In this document: piece by piece, positions 24,592-36,829 of the stretch
Layout of the letters: each line of letters opens with the position of its first letter
Numbering within the stretch: the stretch's first letter is position 1
Assembly (NCBI GenBank): GCA_029891345.1
Contig: CM057009.1
Location: 296,477,466-296,541,465 of the forward strand
DNA: 64,000 nt
Source: Dryococelus australis
Lineage: Eukaryota > Arthropoda > Insecta > Phasmatodea > Phasmatidae
Direction: 5' to 3'
The notes under the pieces: generated by a model
Database searches by the model: none
What the model was told of the DNA's origin: nothing
Seen by the model: the letters and a program-made list of their open reading frames with translations, nothing else
Program-made: the position numbers and the translations under genes

Positions 24592-24992
24592 CCACCATTA
24601 CTTCACTCAGGTTTTATGGAGTTAATAAAACTACATACCTACATGAGTAACTGCGACTACCCAAGACAACTTGTGACTACCCGAGACTACTTGGGTATTT
24701 TTTCATATTAAGAATCACAATTTCTTCTGACATTGTTTTAATTTATCTTACATGGCTTTGGTAGAGAATGCTTAGAAAGTAGCCAAGTAGCCAATTTTTC
24801 TAAGACTTGAATTACAAATTTTGAAATTTCTCAAAGATTTTTTTAAAAATTAAACACAGCCTATGTCAATATGGAAGATTGTAGCTTTAAAACAGTGAAA
24901 GAATGATAAGAATCGGCCCTGTAGTTTCCGAGATTAGCCATTACATATAAACTAACAACTCACATTACCTTTTTATTATATTAGTATAGACA
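24592..24992 (+). repeat. RTE-like LINE or derived SINE 3' region, second copy
   Basis: Begins 'actagcaacccaccattact', carries 'atcggccctgtagtttccga' and ends 'attatattagtatagacaga', the tail expected of RTE-type 3' ends. It lies just downstream of the DDE_3 relic. Confidence 0.5.
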
Positions 24993-27170
24993 GATATCAA
25001 AACATACGTTTCAAAATTTTCATTAAAACCGGGCAAGCCTATCTTGATTATGCCTTTCACTCAGTCAATCCTAAAAACACACTAAAATTGACTATGTAGT
25101 AATGTGGGGGGGGGGGGGGGGGGCAATTTTTAATGGAGAGAAAAAAAAAGAGGAATGCAATGCCTTTGCTTACCATGTTTTTGATCCTGCTGACCATAAT
25201 ATCACTTTTACACGACCATGACATTAGGTATTTTAGCTATGAATAAAATAGGTAGTAGTTATTGTTCAACATAAGCTGCTAAAGTAAGTTTCCATGAAAT
25301 TTCACTTTCATTTTACAGTGGCAATGAAATTATTTCACTTCAGTATCATCAAACTGTTTCACAACAAAGTCAATAGGAATATATGACAGTTCCATTGTCG
25401 CACTTAAAATATTTCTTGTTGCACAGTTGTTCACCTGATATTCAAACAATTTATACTACTTCCAATGGCAATGAAAAAGTTTTTACCTGTAGCAGGGTTA
25501 GGGGGGTACCTGTTGAGACCCAAGTCAAACTACAGACCAATTTCAAAATGCTGCTGGATATTGATAGGGAAAGTTAAAAGGTATTCAGGAATATCTGCTC
25601 AAAGGTCCACGCACTTCCAGTCAAATATTGTGTAGGTGTTATTTGAAAACTGTGAAAAACATATTTTACATAAACTTAATTTCATCACAGACTGTGCATG
25701 CTGACGCACAAAATCTGTTGCAAGCCTGATTAAGTGCTTTGTTTCGTGGAATAAAAATAAATATTTATTTCCAAATGTAATATACTTATCTAAAACAAAT
25801 TCTATTAAATTCTATGCACTTTGTTTACGTACATTGAGAAAGAATCAACTATTTTCAAGATAAGATAATTTTTAGTTTAGTAATCCTCTTTCTAAGGAAC
25901 GTAAATATTTACATGTACTCATTACAACAGAGCCCATTAGGTGGCCAAATAAGGAAACTACAAAGCTGAGAAATGGTAATGCTGATTGTAGTGTTGCATT
26001 TAATATTTGTTTCAACATCAGAAATATTCTTAAACTAAAGCAATCTGGCATAAATGTTACATTGGTATTGTAATATTATTAGAATTTAATACTAATACAG
26101 CCTATAGCAATTTCACAGTTTATCTTGCACCTACCAGCAATAAAGCAATTTACAGACGATATTTTCTGTTTGTGACCTTTATAAATTAAATGCTAGGCAC
26201 TGTATATCACTAGTTGTACCTACATTACGTGTGTGGTGTAGCAAGACTTTGCAGACTGTGAGAATACTTTTACTGCTTTCTGCATGGACCCAACTTATCT
26301 TAATCAACAGCAATTGCATCACCACATTTAGTTCCTAACATCAAAGTGATTTTGCAGATGTCTCTTGCACTCATTCTAAGTGTTTTAAAGTCTATCCCCT
26401 CAAATATTTAGTCCTCTGTGCTGAATATGTGCCAGCTTAATTTTGTACAGTGACCAATACATATTTGTATGTTTTACATGTTCTGCGTAACATGCAACTA
26501 ATGCAGACCTATTACCGCTGCTGCTCTGAATCCGTTCTTACTGAAACATCTCTGGAAGAAACTAATAATTTTTTTCATCTCATACCATTGTGTTAATGAG
26601 GATTGTTATAGGATTTTGTATGTTCCATGCAAATTGTTTTATTGCGTAATATTTTTGTTAACAGCTTGTGTTCAACATGTCGGTACTTCTTTCTGCGCAT
26701 GCGCGTGATCACTGTTAAATGTTCCTCGCATCTGTTTGATTGCTTGACAGATCATAGCAAGGAGGCAACAGATATTTTATTAAGTTCAAATTTCAGGACA
26801 GCAACCTGAAAAACATCTTACTAAAATTAAAATATCCTTGAACAACTCCAGAAGGATACATCTTAAAACACATACTTGTGTGTGACTGCAGTACTATATT
26901 TGCCTTTTCAAATGTAGGTGAACCATTTGCAAAAATAAGCAAAAACATGATGCACTGTGCTGACTCTAGGAACAACTTTGCCCCCTCTATGAGCCACCTG
27001 CGCTCAGGGGGAAGATATATAAGCGGCAAAATGAATTTTAACGTATTGAGTAAGGAAAGTCCACAAGCCTCGATAGCCGAATACGTAATTGTAAATTACC
27101 TATGTAATTACAATCTATATTGCCCGTCCGAATTTCTGAAATGCAAAAAGCACCCCCGTGAAATAAATAA
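24993..27170. other. AT-rich DNA, no gene seen
   Basis: Contains an 18-base G run at 25106-25123. The open frames at 26793-27029 and 26878-27198 overlap on opposite strands, and neither resembles a known protein. Confidence 0.4.
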
Positions 27171-27419
27171 TTTTAATATTCTACTACTCGTCGCTTAGCC
27201 TTGGAAGAAGTTCTCATCAACCCCAGAGCGGGCAGCACCCCCATGGCCTTGTGACGCCACGACCGCCCCGCCTCAGGAACAGGCGTTTTCATTTGCAGTC
27301 ACCTCCAAGTGGAGCGATAAGAAATGAGTGGCGCTCCTGCACTCCCAATAAAGCATCCCCATGTTAGAAGGCTACGCTACCCCCGCACCCTGAAGAATTG
27401 CATATATCAGAAAATTTAG

Positions 27420-27427
27420 TATAAATA
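27420..27427 (+). promoter_or_regulatory. TATA box of LTR-like block
   Basis: TATAAATA in 'agtataaatagaag', followed by GC-rich sequence. It is promoter-like by position and context only. Confidence 0.4.
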
Positions 27428-27494
27428 GAAGACCAGCACCCAGCACCGGCAGAGACACCGGGCTCGCCAGCCAAAGAGGACGCGAGTCTTGCCT

Positions 27495-27605
27495 AGTTTG
27501 CAAAGACTATCCTCAGTCTGCAAAGACTTCCCTACCCGAGTCTGTAAGAACTCTAGTCTGCCATGACTTCCTCAGCTTGGACAAGGCTCTCCGTCTGCAA
27601 GGACT
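27495..27605 (+). repeat. Cluster of AGTCTGCAAAGACT-type palindromic units
   Basis: Five related 14-base units: 27495-27508, 27515-27528 (AGTCTGCAAAGACT), 27539-27552, 27555-27568 and 27592-27605. An inverted-looking remnant lies at about 27651-27668. Each is an imperfect palindrome with AGTC at one end and GACT at the other. Confidence 0.7.
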
Positions 27606-28700
27606 CTCTCTCCTCTCTGCTACCTGCAACACGGCGCACCATCCACTCGGCAGACTGTGAAGACTGCAGCCTCAAACAGCTTGAGAACGGCTCTCCTGAA
27701 ATATACCTGTTGACCATGAGGACAGCTACTCCTTTGCCAGGTAAACCTACTCCCCGACCCCGGTACCCTTTACCCAAGTCAAATTCCGTGACTCAGAGGT
27801 AACAAGCCTGTGCGCCTTAGTTCACCTTCCTGATTAACTTCTAGTAAATTCTAGTATGCTGTAAAAGTGCGTAAATTGCAGTAGATTTTTGCCGCATTAA
27901 ATTTGGGATTTTACAATTAATATTCTCCAGGCTCGCCTTTACCTATTACCTTTCATCTGCGCAATTTTATCAATAGTTAGAATTGTTTAGCCAGTCAGCT
28001 AATTTATATTCCATTTTAAATTTTTTTATTAGCCAGGACTCCAGTTTCTTAGCCACGTAATAAATAATACGCCAAACCTAGTTTGTCAGTGTACCATCAT
28101 TTTAATTTATTCACCTAGTGTTCCCCCTAGAGACTGTATCTAATTATTGGTGTACCAGGTAAAGTCACGCTCAGTAGTGAGATACTGTGTGATAATAGTT
28201 GAGCTTTGAGCCAAGACAGCCGACGCCCTAGTAAGTACCACATCAGGTCGAACCCCTGCCGCAGAGTAATGAAACCGTCCCTCGGACTCTCTCACCCTTC
28301 GTCCCCCTTGAGCATGCGTCCCCCACTGGACCATAATCTAGGCACATGTTGGCCCAGGTATCCTACCGGAGATTATGTTTGCCTAGTGGAGCAGTCGCAG
28401 CATAGAGTTCATGATACCCCTGGGGACATTGCGCCTAACCAAGCGCCTAAGACTTCTTGCATCGTCAAACTTTACTCGGACAAGCTCATCCGGGTTCAAC
28501 ACCAAGCAGATACGGAGCTCCCACATTTTTGCATCATAAAGCTAGCATCAGGAAAGACAGTACAGCTTCGACTCCCGGCAAAGGCAGTCCCCCAAGCCAC
28601 GTGCGGCAACCCCTTCCTTAGATTTCGTTCCCGCGCGTCGACCCATCCGACCTAAGATTTCTCTGGCCAAACCATACACCACCACCACCCCCCCCCTTCC

Positions 28701-30260
28701 CCATGATCGCATAATTGCATCATATCTCACCGGGACAGCTGGCATCCAGTTTATTGGAGACCCTTATAGTGATGAGAGTAGAGCTCCCCGGGCGGGAATC
28801 TACATCCATTCGCCTCACTCTGGAGTTTGATTCCCCTCGAACCCGATGGAACCTTACCACCAAACGGCCCACTATGATAACTAACCCCTCCACGATGCCC
28901 CGCCAGGCCCAGAGAAGTTTGCCATATACACCGCGGTAGACTCACCCAGCATTCCGAGAGGGTAGTCAGCTGCCTAACCACTACCTCAAGAAGTAGGGCA
29001 CGCGTCAGTAAAAAACAAAATCTTTTCTCTCTATGCAAACTAAATGGCAGAACTATCTTGTTTACTAGCAGTCTTCTGAATTTTGCATACAGGTCCAAAA
29101 GAACCGCTGCTTCATTTTTCACCAGAACTGTTTTACCGACAGGTTGTTTGCTTGGAACAGAAACATTACTTGAACATGACTGTTTGGAAAACTTTGGGAT
29201 CTGGTAGGTATCAAATGTACCAATTTTATTCTGCTGCAAGCCCTTGATTTCCAAGTTGGAAAAACTGATTCAGTGGTTGCACTGTCCTAGCATTCTGATT
29301 AAACATTTCCCCAGTAATAGCCAGCATGTACAAACCTGCAGAAAATTTTTTTTAACCTCTAGGTCACGACTCCGTTTGAAATCTTTCAATTTCTCCTTCC
29401 TCTTGGCACTTTTTTCCAAGAAGTAATAGATGTCAACCAAAACCTCATCAATACTGCATGGTAAGCATCATGATACACTGTGCTGCTGATTTAGATGACA
29501 GATGCACTCAATAAGTAGCAAACTTTGAAACGCTTTCTTCAACTGTGCAGCTGCACCATTTTTGGGCATTCATCATAACAGGTTTATTTTCTTCACTAAA
29601 GATATACAAAAGTGACCAGTGAAATATGTCAAGATATTTTTAATAATTTAAAACCATTGTTGCAATATTTGCACCAGTAGCAATTCTTTAAAAGGTAGGT
29701 ACAAAAATTGCAGAACTCTTGAAGTCACATTGTCAAAATACGAGACAACCAGAGGGTACAATTTTGAGTGTCTATAATTTTTCCATTATGTTAGGTTTCG
29801 TGTATGGTATAAATAACAAAACTTTGGCTTGTGAAACTTACTACTAGGATATATTGAAAAGCTTTTGAGTCTGACCAAGGACTCTCACTAGTGCTGCAAC
29901 TTTGCAATAGATACAGGCAGGAGGAGACCAGGGAGCCTCCCCCTCCCACTTCTGATCACAGCTTACACTTGATATAATGGATGTTTAAGGGAAGAATATC
30001 AGTTTCATATTTTTTACAAATTTTTCATTCTATTAAGTTTATTTTAATTTAAACTCTGAAGTGTGACTTTCAAATAAAATGTACTATTCCTATTTCAAGT
30101 TTTACTGTCTTCTTTGAAGACCATTCCATCCAGTCATTTGGCAGAGGGCAGTCTGTTATAGACAAAGTAACAAATACAGACCTGCTTGGTTCCTCAGTTT
30201 TAATCGTAACCTCGTAAATGTAGGCACTTTATTACAGCTATTTCAGCAGAGTTTGTCCTT
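28701..30260. other. No recognised gene
   Basis: 28740-28980 is GC-rich and may continue the preceding LTR-like element. The minus frame at 28751-29254 is not similar to anything I know. The remainder is AT-rich. Confidence 0.35.
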
Positions 30261-30329
30261 TCTTTGAAGTCGTCAGCAGGTTGCCAGACAAGTCAGCTTT
30301 TTCAAGTGACCCGGCTTATACAAGAGGTT

Positions 30330-30440
30330 TGCCATGTATTGAACGGGTTTATTACTGCTGTTACACTTCCATCTGATCTTGGTAACAGTCATTGCATGCT
30401 CAGCATTGCTGGCAGTGCTGCCACCTTGCAGACATATACA
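30330..30440 (-). repeat. Gypsy 3' LTR-like repeat
   Basis: Direct partner of 36720-36827. Shared blocks include 'tttattactgctgttacact', 'attgcatgctca' and 'gctggcagtgctg'. It begins TGTATATG on the minus strand. The full length of the LTR beyond the shared part is unclear, perhaps to 30264. Confidence 0.7.
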
Positions 30441-30662
30441 TTACACTTCTCCCTCGCACAAATATTCCTAAACAACATCCAACCCAGAGTATATATGAAC
30501 TACCATCTAATAAAGAACAAAACTTAATTACTAATTAAGACATAAGGACTCTCAAATAAATTGTCCAAATTCTATCAAACACCGAATACCTACGAACTGA
30601 AACATTAATTAAATTATATTATCCATAATGTTAGCTTATATGTACTGTTATATACATATATA

Positions 30663-30882
30663 GGCTATTCATGACCTAATGAGCCCTTTTTGAAGCCTCC
30701 TTTTTTAATAACAGTAAATAAATATTTTTTTATTGTAGCCTTAAACATTTACAGTCCAGTGAAATATATACACTGTGTATTACTCACATGGCAATTTTTA
30801 TTTAAGAAAGTAGTGGAAGGATAAAAAATGGCTGACAAAAAGTGTAACTAGGGCGTCAAAAGTCTCACTACCATGAACAGCC
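30663..30882. mobile_element. MITE of the GGCTGTTCATG family, short form
   Basis: 220 bp running from GGCTATTCATGAC to CATGAACAGCC, so the ends are inverted repeats. It is flanked on both sides by TATA (30659-30662 and 30883-30886), which fits a target-site duplication. It is non-coding and lies inside the Gypsy relic. Confidence 0.85.
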
Positions 30883-31079
30883 TATACAACTGTTTTACAT
30901 GTCTAGAATTTTATTTCTGATTTCTGCTGCACCTAAGATAGCGTGGTGCTTGATCCCCATTTTGTGCACTGTCATGTGAACGTTCGTTGTCAAATCTGAA
31001 CCCTTCCCTGCATTATGGGTCAACACACTCTCTCACAGTGTCTGCAGTCATTGTTTTATCTGTATTTTCTGTCACACCT

Positions 31080-31985
31080 AAATTCTATTTCCAAATTGCA
31101 CACCCCACTCTTTGTCGTGCAGTGTTCCCAGCCTCATATGCAGTCTGTTCATTTGGTACTGCCCACCTGGTCTATATGTCTCAGCTGCGAGACCAAAATC
31201 TCCCTGGATCTTGTATGTCAGGAGGCCCAACCTATCAAAATGCCCCCTACCTCTCCTCTTCCCCTTTAGCATAGGACTAACGCACATAACTGCCAACTGT
31301 AAATTAAGCATTATGAGTGGACTAGGAAGCAGCTGGTTGGACTGACTAGACTCAAGTCTAGCTGACACAGTGAGCAATGTTAGACAATTACGAATGACTA
31401 CCAAACATAAGGGTACTTGGTGGTTCACCTGTCATGAAATAAGGCATGATACAGTAACCCAGCAGAAACCATGGTAGGGCAACTTGCAATGGCACATGGG
31501 AATGAACAAGAGATTTGAGTTTGTTTTTAAAGGTTTCCACCATGTTTTTTTGCCAGTCCATTTGTGGATTGGTGATATGATGATGAAAAGGTATGTTTCA
31601 TACCATTGTGCTTGCAAAACTCCACAAATTTTTCTGAAGAGAACTGTGTGATATTATGAATAGAAAAGATGTTCAGAGATATCTTAAGTAGCGAACCAGG
31701 CCCTCAAGTGACAAGATTGTCTCTGAGCTAATGTAAGACAACTGACAAACCTCTGGCAATCCTGAAAACTGTCTACAAGAACTTAGAAGTATATTCCCAT
31801 AAAGGGCTCGGCAATATCAAATGGACTTGCCACCCAGGCCAAGTCCACAGCAATAGTATGGAATCCTCTGGCATTGGTTTACTTTGTAAACAAGCCACAC
31901 ATTGTGCAAATACCTTTTCAGGTCCAAATCCATCCTGGACCACAACACAGAGAACCCAGTGTGCAGTTTTAAAATACGCCAAGAC
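31080..31985 (-). pseudogene. Gypsy integrase and C-terminal region, broken
   Basis: From 31960 downward: QCVACLQSKPMPEDSILL (after the zinc-binding part), FDIAEPF (first catalytic aspartate region), then IHNITQFSSEKF near 31660, where the expected SDNGTQF aspartate has become histidine. At 31600-31550 YHQSTNGLAKK has lysine where the catalytic glutamate is expected. The tail at 31270-31090 carries GHFDRLGLLTYKIQGDFG and PGGQYQMNRLHMRLG, resembling the region after the integrase core in insect Gypsy elements. Frameshifts occur at several points. It is catalytically dead. Confidence 0.8.
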
Positions 31986-34030
31986 TAATTTTGTTATGGT
32001 GTCACTGTTGTGAACAATTTTTAACTATCTAGAGACATAATTTTCAGTTTTTAAATTACTAGCACAATATTGAGCATTTTTATTGTGTCGTTACTTTTAT
32101 TATTTTTATCACTGCGGTAAATAATATCTTTATTCTCCATTTTGAAATATCTAAGATTAAATTCTATTGGTCAGGTATTTATTTATATATTTTAAGTCAG
32201 GTTTTGTTTTGGTAAATGTTTTGTATATTTTAAGAACTGGTTTATCTGGCTATATAAATTAAGTTATGTAACTATTTAAGTCTACTTAATAATTGTTTGA
32301 CACCATTTTATTATTTGTATATTTTTCTCGTAAGTTAAGTGCAGGATTTGTACTCTCAAAGGTTTAGTTCTTAATCTTCTTGAAAGCCTACGAGGCCCAT
32401 GTTTTTTGTGATTGTTTATCATATAACCAGAAGTGTATTGCGATGTTTCTGAATTATTTTCCGTTTCTGTCCGTAGCTACTTTTTCCACTCCTCTCTTTT
32501 TGCTGCAGCAGTTCTGGCTATTTTCTTGGCGTTACTTGGTGCTTGACACATGATCGCACAAAAAATGGCTTGTAATTACATGAAATTTATTCATTCTCGC
32601 CGAGCTTTCCAACACGTTCACCACTTGTGCGCCGCCCACATCTAGCGGCAACTATAAGTTTGTCCATGTTCCTACATTCTCTGTCCTTCACAGAATGTTT
32701 TTAAATAACTTTTGTCATTGGTATGCTACCAACATATACAGTTATGCTGTGCGGTAGCCACGATGGTCTTCTTTGACACCTAAGCAACGCTTTTGTGTTT
32801 CTCACCAGTTATCACTTTTTTTTGTGTTGGATCTATTTTGGAATTTTGGCAGACACCAACTTCACGGCTTTCTGCGTTTATCTTTTTCCCCTCGGTGAGT
32901 AAAGTTTTCATAGGACTATTTTTCCCCTTTCTTATTTTTACTCAATATTTTGACTAATTATTTTTTTGGGCACATTACTGTAGAGAGGGTCGACGTCCAA
33001 GTTGTTGACATAATTGACCCAATCGGCGTAATCCACGTAAGTTAACTTATTCACGTTAATTCAAGCCATTCCTGGTTGATTTCTTGATGTGTTGGTACAT
33101 GTTCACTTTTAAGAGTTCCCGCTGGTGGAACTGTGTGTTTCCATCTCCAATTCCCCACTCTCCAGGGATGTGTGAAACCAACTCTGCATCTCTGGCCTCT
33201 CATCTAATATGTGCTAGCCATCAGGAAAGCAAAGTTGATGAAAATACTTTTTTATATAAACTTTCTTAATGCACGTGTGATTATAGATGTTTTTATAAGG
33301 TTATTAAGTATGTTGTTAACAATTTACTTTTAAATCTTTTTTTAAATATGAATTAGCAACTTTACTTTGTAAGGATGCATCCAGGGCCCGTAATTTTTTG
33401 TTTAACTTATTATTATCAAGCTGGCATTTAATAATGTATCTCCACTTTATTGGTTGAGCATGAAATAATATTTTAGTTTGAAGTGCAGTCCTTAATGTTA
33501 CATTTCTGCGAACTTTCACTATAATTGCATTTAAAGAAAAGACTGGAAATACCTATTTCAGTTTGCTGGATTTGTTTATTTATTTTATTTATTTAATCAT
33601 TCCTTTTTATATATAATTTTTATAAACTGATGAAAAGAATAAAGAATAGACAAACAAAACATTTAGTAATACACAACCACAAGTATGGCATTATTATTTG
33701 CTATTTCCATTTTCCTCTGGCCCTATTTTGATTACATCAGTATGTAATAATGTGTGTACCCTTTTCGCTCTCTCTTTTGTACCATGTATGACCACACACC
33801 ATGATTATTTTATTCGCTAGTTTGTACCGCTTCACTTTGTATTTGTTGTTTGCCACTTCATTTCCATTGTGTGTGTTGCGCAGTCCTTGGGTTCATTTTC
33901 TTGATGTATGATATTAACCACGTTTATTGCTGTGTTCGTGGTTTTATTTGTCTTTTACTCATACCAAGGACTGCCTGTGTTTCTTTATTACAAAATGTAT
34001 ATATTACCTTTTTCTTATGGTCCTACACGG
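31985..34030. other. About 2-kb insert of unknown origin within Gypsy
   Basis: Gypsy coding similarity stops in the RNase H-integrase linker near 34030 (KMKALAS) and resumes near 31980, so this block is probably a later insertion. It is AT-rich and T-biased on the plus strand, with a more GC-rich patch at 32600-32900. I could not recognise ends or proteins. Confidence 0.4.
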
Positions 34031-34084
34031 GCACACTAGCTAAAGCCTTCATTTTACAAAATTCTAAAATTATTTGAATGAAGT

Positions 34085-35200
34085 TCTTGCAGAACACTTT
34101 CTCTTAAAGCAGCTGGCACAACAACTCTGTGACCCCACATAGAACAGCCTTGTTCCAACATGAACTCATTTTGTTTCAAATGAAAGGTTTTAATGTATCT
34201 TCAACTTTAACTGGCCAGCCAACTCTCGCATGATACACAATCTTGCCCAACTCTGTGTACTGTTCTGTGGCCTTCCTAATTTCCTGTGCGTTAACAGCTA
34301 TGAACTCGCTAGTCCCTAGCAGCAGATACAGAATGTGTTCCTACTGCAAACAGAAGTGGAAGCCTTGTCAACCCATCTGCATTGCCAAGATCCTCATCCT
34401 TTACATACTGCAGTGTGTAATCGAACTGAATAATGCTGCCATCTCTGTAATATGTTGACTACACAACATTCCCCAAAGATATGAACTAGTGGTTGGTGGT
34501 TAGTGAATAGGATAAATTTTCACCCATACAGATACTGGAAAAATTTGGTAACACCAAAGATAATGGTCAACACTTCCCGATCAATTTGCAAGTACATCTT
34601 TTCAGCTGACAAAAGTGTTCATGACACAAATGCAATTGGTTTCACAATGCCACCTGTAACATACAACATAACTGCACCTCCACCATACGCAGAGGCATCG
34701 CAGGCCAGTTTGACAGGCTACTTGGAGTCGTAGTGAATAACAACCTGTGAAGAGAAAATCAACTTTTTCAAGTCAACAAATGGCTTATGACAACTGTCTA
34801 ATCACTACCAAGGGGTGGGGGGGGGGGGGGGTACTTTTGCAACAGTACATGCAAAAGTGCCAACATTTTGGAAAGATTAGGCAGTATATTTGCATAATAA
34901 TTGACCAAACCTAACCATGCTCCTAACTGTAACATCTGTAGAAACTAGAGCCTCAGCTACTGCTATTACTTTGTCATTCTTTGTGTGCAACCCCTCACTG
35001 TCCACATGTCCCAAAAACACTACAGAATTTTGAAACAGTTTACTCTTCTGGTTTGCCCTGAGAACCCATGGTTTTTTCTCGACTCCCTGGTGTATGAGTG
35101 ACCTGAATATTATATAAACATGGCTTTGGAAGATTTAACTTGTCGTACCAGTCTCTATCCAACAATGGCGGGCCACCATTTGGTACCACAAAGAGACTTA
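34085..35200 (-). pseudogene. Gypsy RT thumb and RNase H, broken
   Basis: Near 35200-35120 there is a pre-RT stretch (PPLLDRDWYDKLNLPKP). It jumps almost directly to the post-palm region near 35050-34850 (GHVDSEGLHTKNDKVIAVAE), so the palm with its catalytic aspartates is deleted. RNase H follows: PVKLACDASAYGGGAVMLY (catalytic aspartate DAS), KPIAFVS, LLSAEKMYLQIDREVLTIIF and LFTNHQPLVHIFGE. The expected TDHKPL has become TNHQPL, losing an aspartate. The linker ends near 34085. A G15 tract at 34817 interrupts the coding sequence. Confidence 0.8.
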
Positions 35201-35344
35201 ACTCAATCTGTACTTGCTGCCCTCGTATTCTGACGACACTTTAATGAAGCAACATGGACACATTTCAGCATTTGTATTATATTTGAGGTTGATACTAGTT
35301 TCTTCCATGGGATAATCTGAAAATTTGCTTTTACACGTAAAAAA

Positions 35345-35620
35345 AACAAACACACACACACACACACACATGTAAAACACACACACACACACACACACAT
35401 GTAAAACACACACACACACACACACACAATGTAAAACACACACACACACATGTAAAACACACACACACACACACAAATGTAAAACACACACACACAAATG
35501 TAAAACACACACACACACAAATGTAAAACACACACACACAAATGTAAAACACACACACACAAATGTAAAACACACACACACAAATGTAAAACACACACAC
35601 ACACGTAAAACACACAAAAA
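35345..35620. repeat. (CA)n minisatellite with TGTAAA spacers
   Basis: About a dozen units of (CA)n followed by 'aatgtaaaa' or 'catgtaaaa'. The unit length shrinks from about 30 to 18 bases across the array. The long cysteine-valine frames on the minus strand here are only translations of this repeat. Confidence 0.95.
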
Positions 35621-35879
35621 ACCTACACATACAATCACAATCACAAAAACCAACACATGCAAAACAATCACAAACAAAAAAACCGCACATATTACTAATA
35701 TGGCCACCCCTGTTTATTTCCATGTCCAACTTACCACTGCCTACAACCATTTCCAGTACTCAAGGTTTGAACTGTAGCCCCAACAGTCTATAGAAAGGAA
35801 GGAGTCTTCAGTAGTTTATTCATCCTCTGCTATTTGTTGTTCTTTTTACAACATAATTATGAAAAGTTGTTTCACCTCA

Positions 35880-36715
35880 TTTTGATGCACTGTTGTAGAG
35901 GCACATCCTTTTTAAATGTCTCAAACAGTTAAGAGTTATGATACTTGTACCCAATGAAAACTACAATCTTGTACCGAATGTTTGGCATGTCCACAAAATG
36001 TGCAACCTGTAAATGTTCCTGGCGGCTTTTGAAATTTTCTTCCTCCTGCACTTTATTCTCGAGACCTATAGTGATTGAACTTCTCCTTAGGTCGACATCC
36101 CTGTGAACGTGCCTGCAACATATGACTTTCTTGTTTAACATCTTTAGTTCCCCTCACTTCTAGTGTTCCACGCGACACATTGTCCACTGCAGATATTCAA
36201 AAGGCGTTGCTATACTCACTGCCTTCTCAAAGGTCAAACAATCACACTTAATTTATAACCTTTGATTAACATTTTTATCTTTTTAGCTGCCCATGAACTG
36301 TTCACACAGAGCACTGCATAAAAACGCCCCAAAATTACTAAAACTCATTAGCTTACGCAAACAAAGTCAGAAACATTTCCACGATCTTGCTGTACTCTTT
36401 ATTAAAACAATGGTGTTCTGAAATTGTCGAAGGATTAGGAGCAATGTGCCTGGTTAAAGAGGCTAGCAACTAGTACTTTTTATTTTGTGGCTTCTCTGGC
36501 TTGCACAAATTCCACACACATTGGTATGTTTCCTTCCCAATTGAAAATATCAAAATCGCACACCATTTAGCCTGCTGCTCTTCTTTGTCTTAGATAATAT
36601 TGGCTATAAGTAGTTGCTCTAACCTTTCAGTAAACGATTCCAACGAATCTTCATTAGGGACGAACTTTTCAGCCCTGAACCTTCAACCTCGCAAACAATC
36701 CCATCTTCATCGCCA
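35880..36715 (-). pseudogene. Gypsy gag with zinc-knuckle remnant
   Basis: Starts FKAEKFVPNEDSLESFTERL at about 36680, a typical insect Gypsy gag opening, followed by LEQLLIANI and EEQQAKWCAILIF. Near 36010-35950 a knuckle-like CTFCGHAKHSVQDC remains. In intact elements gag packages the RNA. Here stops and frameshifts break it. Confidence 0.65.
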
Positions 36716-36719
36716 CTGT

Positions 36720-36827
36720 GGTTTATTGAACCACTTTATTACTGCTGTTACACTTTCATTTGATCTTAGTAGCCAAAATTGCATGCTCATCACTGCTGGC
36801 AGTGCTGAAACCTTACAACCATATACA
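36720..36827 (-). repeat. Gypsy 5' LTR-like repeat
   Basis: Direct partner of 30330-30440, lying immediately upstream of gag codons (FKAEKFVPNEDSLESF). The very short distance to gag suggests that the inner LTR part and primer-binding site are deleted. Confidence 0.65.
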
Positions 36828-36829
36828 GT

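Larger units (their letters stand above)
27180..28700 (+). mobile_element. LTR-like GC-rich block with TATA box
   Basis: An abrupt GC-rich block in AT-rich surroundings. TATAAATA at 27420-27427 is followed by a transcription-start-sized gap and then a cluster of imperfect 14-base palindromes at 27495-27605. AATAAATAA occurs at 28059. This layout (promoter, short transcribed region, polyadenylation signal) fits an LTR. An open frame follows (28206-28655, with VEQSQHRVHDTPGDIAP and IIKLASGKTVQLRLPAK), but it cannot be assigned. Termini and a primer-binding site were not located. Confidence 0.4.
30264..36828 (-). mobile_element. Gypsy LTR retrotransposon relic, minus strand
   Basis: Order on the minus strand from 36828 downward: short 5' LTR-like repeat, gag (36710-35880), protease-to-RT lead (about 35200), RT thumb/connection and RNase H (35060-34250), linker to about 34030, a 2-kb gap, integrase (31980-31450), a C-terminal chromo-like or tail region (to 31080), and a 3' LTR-like repeat (30440 downward). 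The LTR starts match (TGTATATG on the minus strand at 36827 and 30440), followed by about 100 bases of similar sequence. The RT palm is missing, so the element carries an internal deletion as well as frameshifts. A MITE (30663-30882) sits between the 3' LTR and the integrase. Confidence 0.8.

Noticed and set aside
35198-35750. Long cysteine/valine-rich minus-strand frames
   Set aside because: They are translations of the (CA)n minisatellite in several frames, not proteins.
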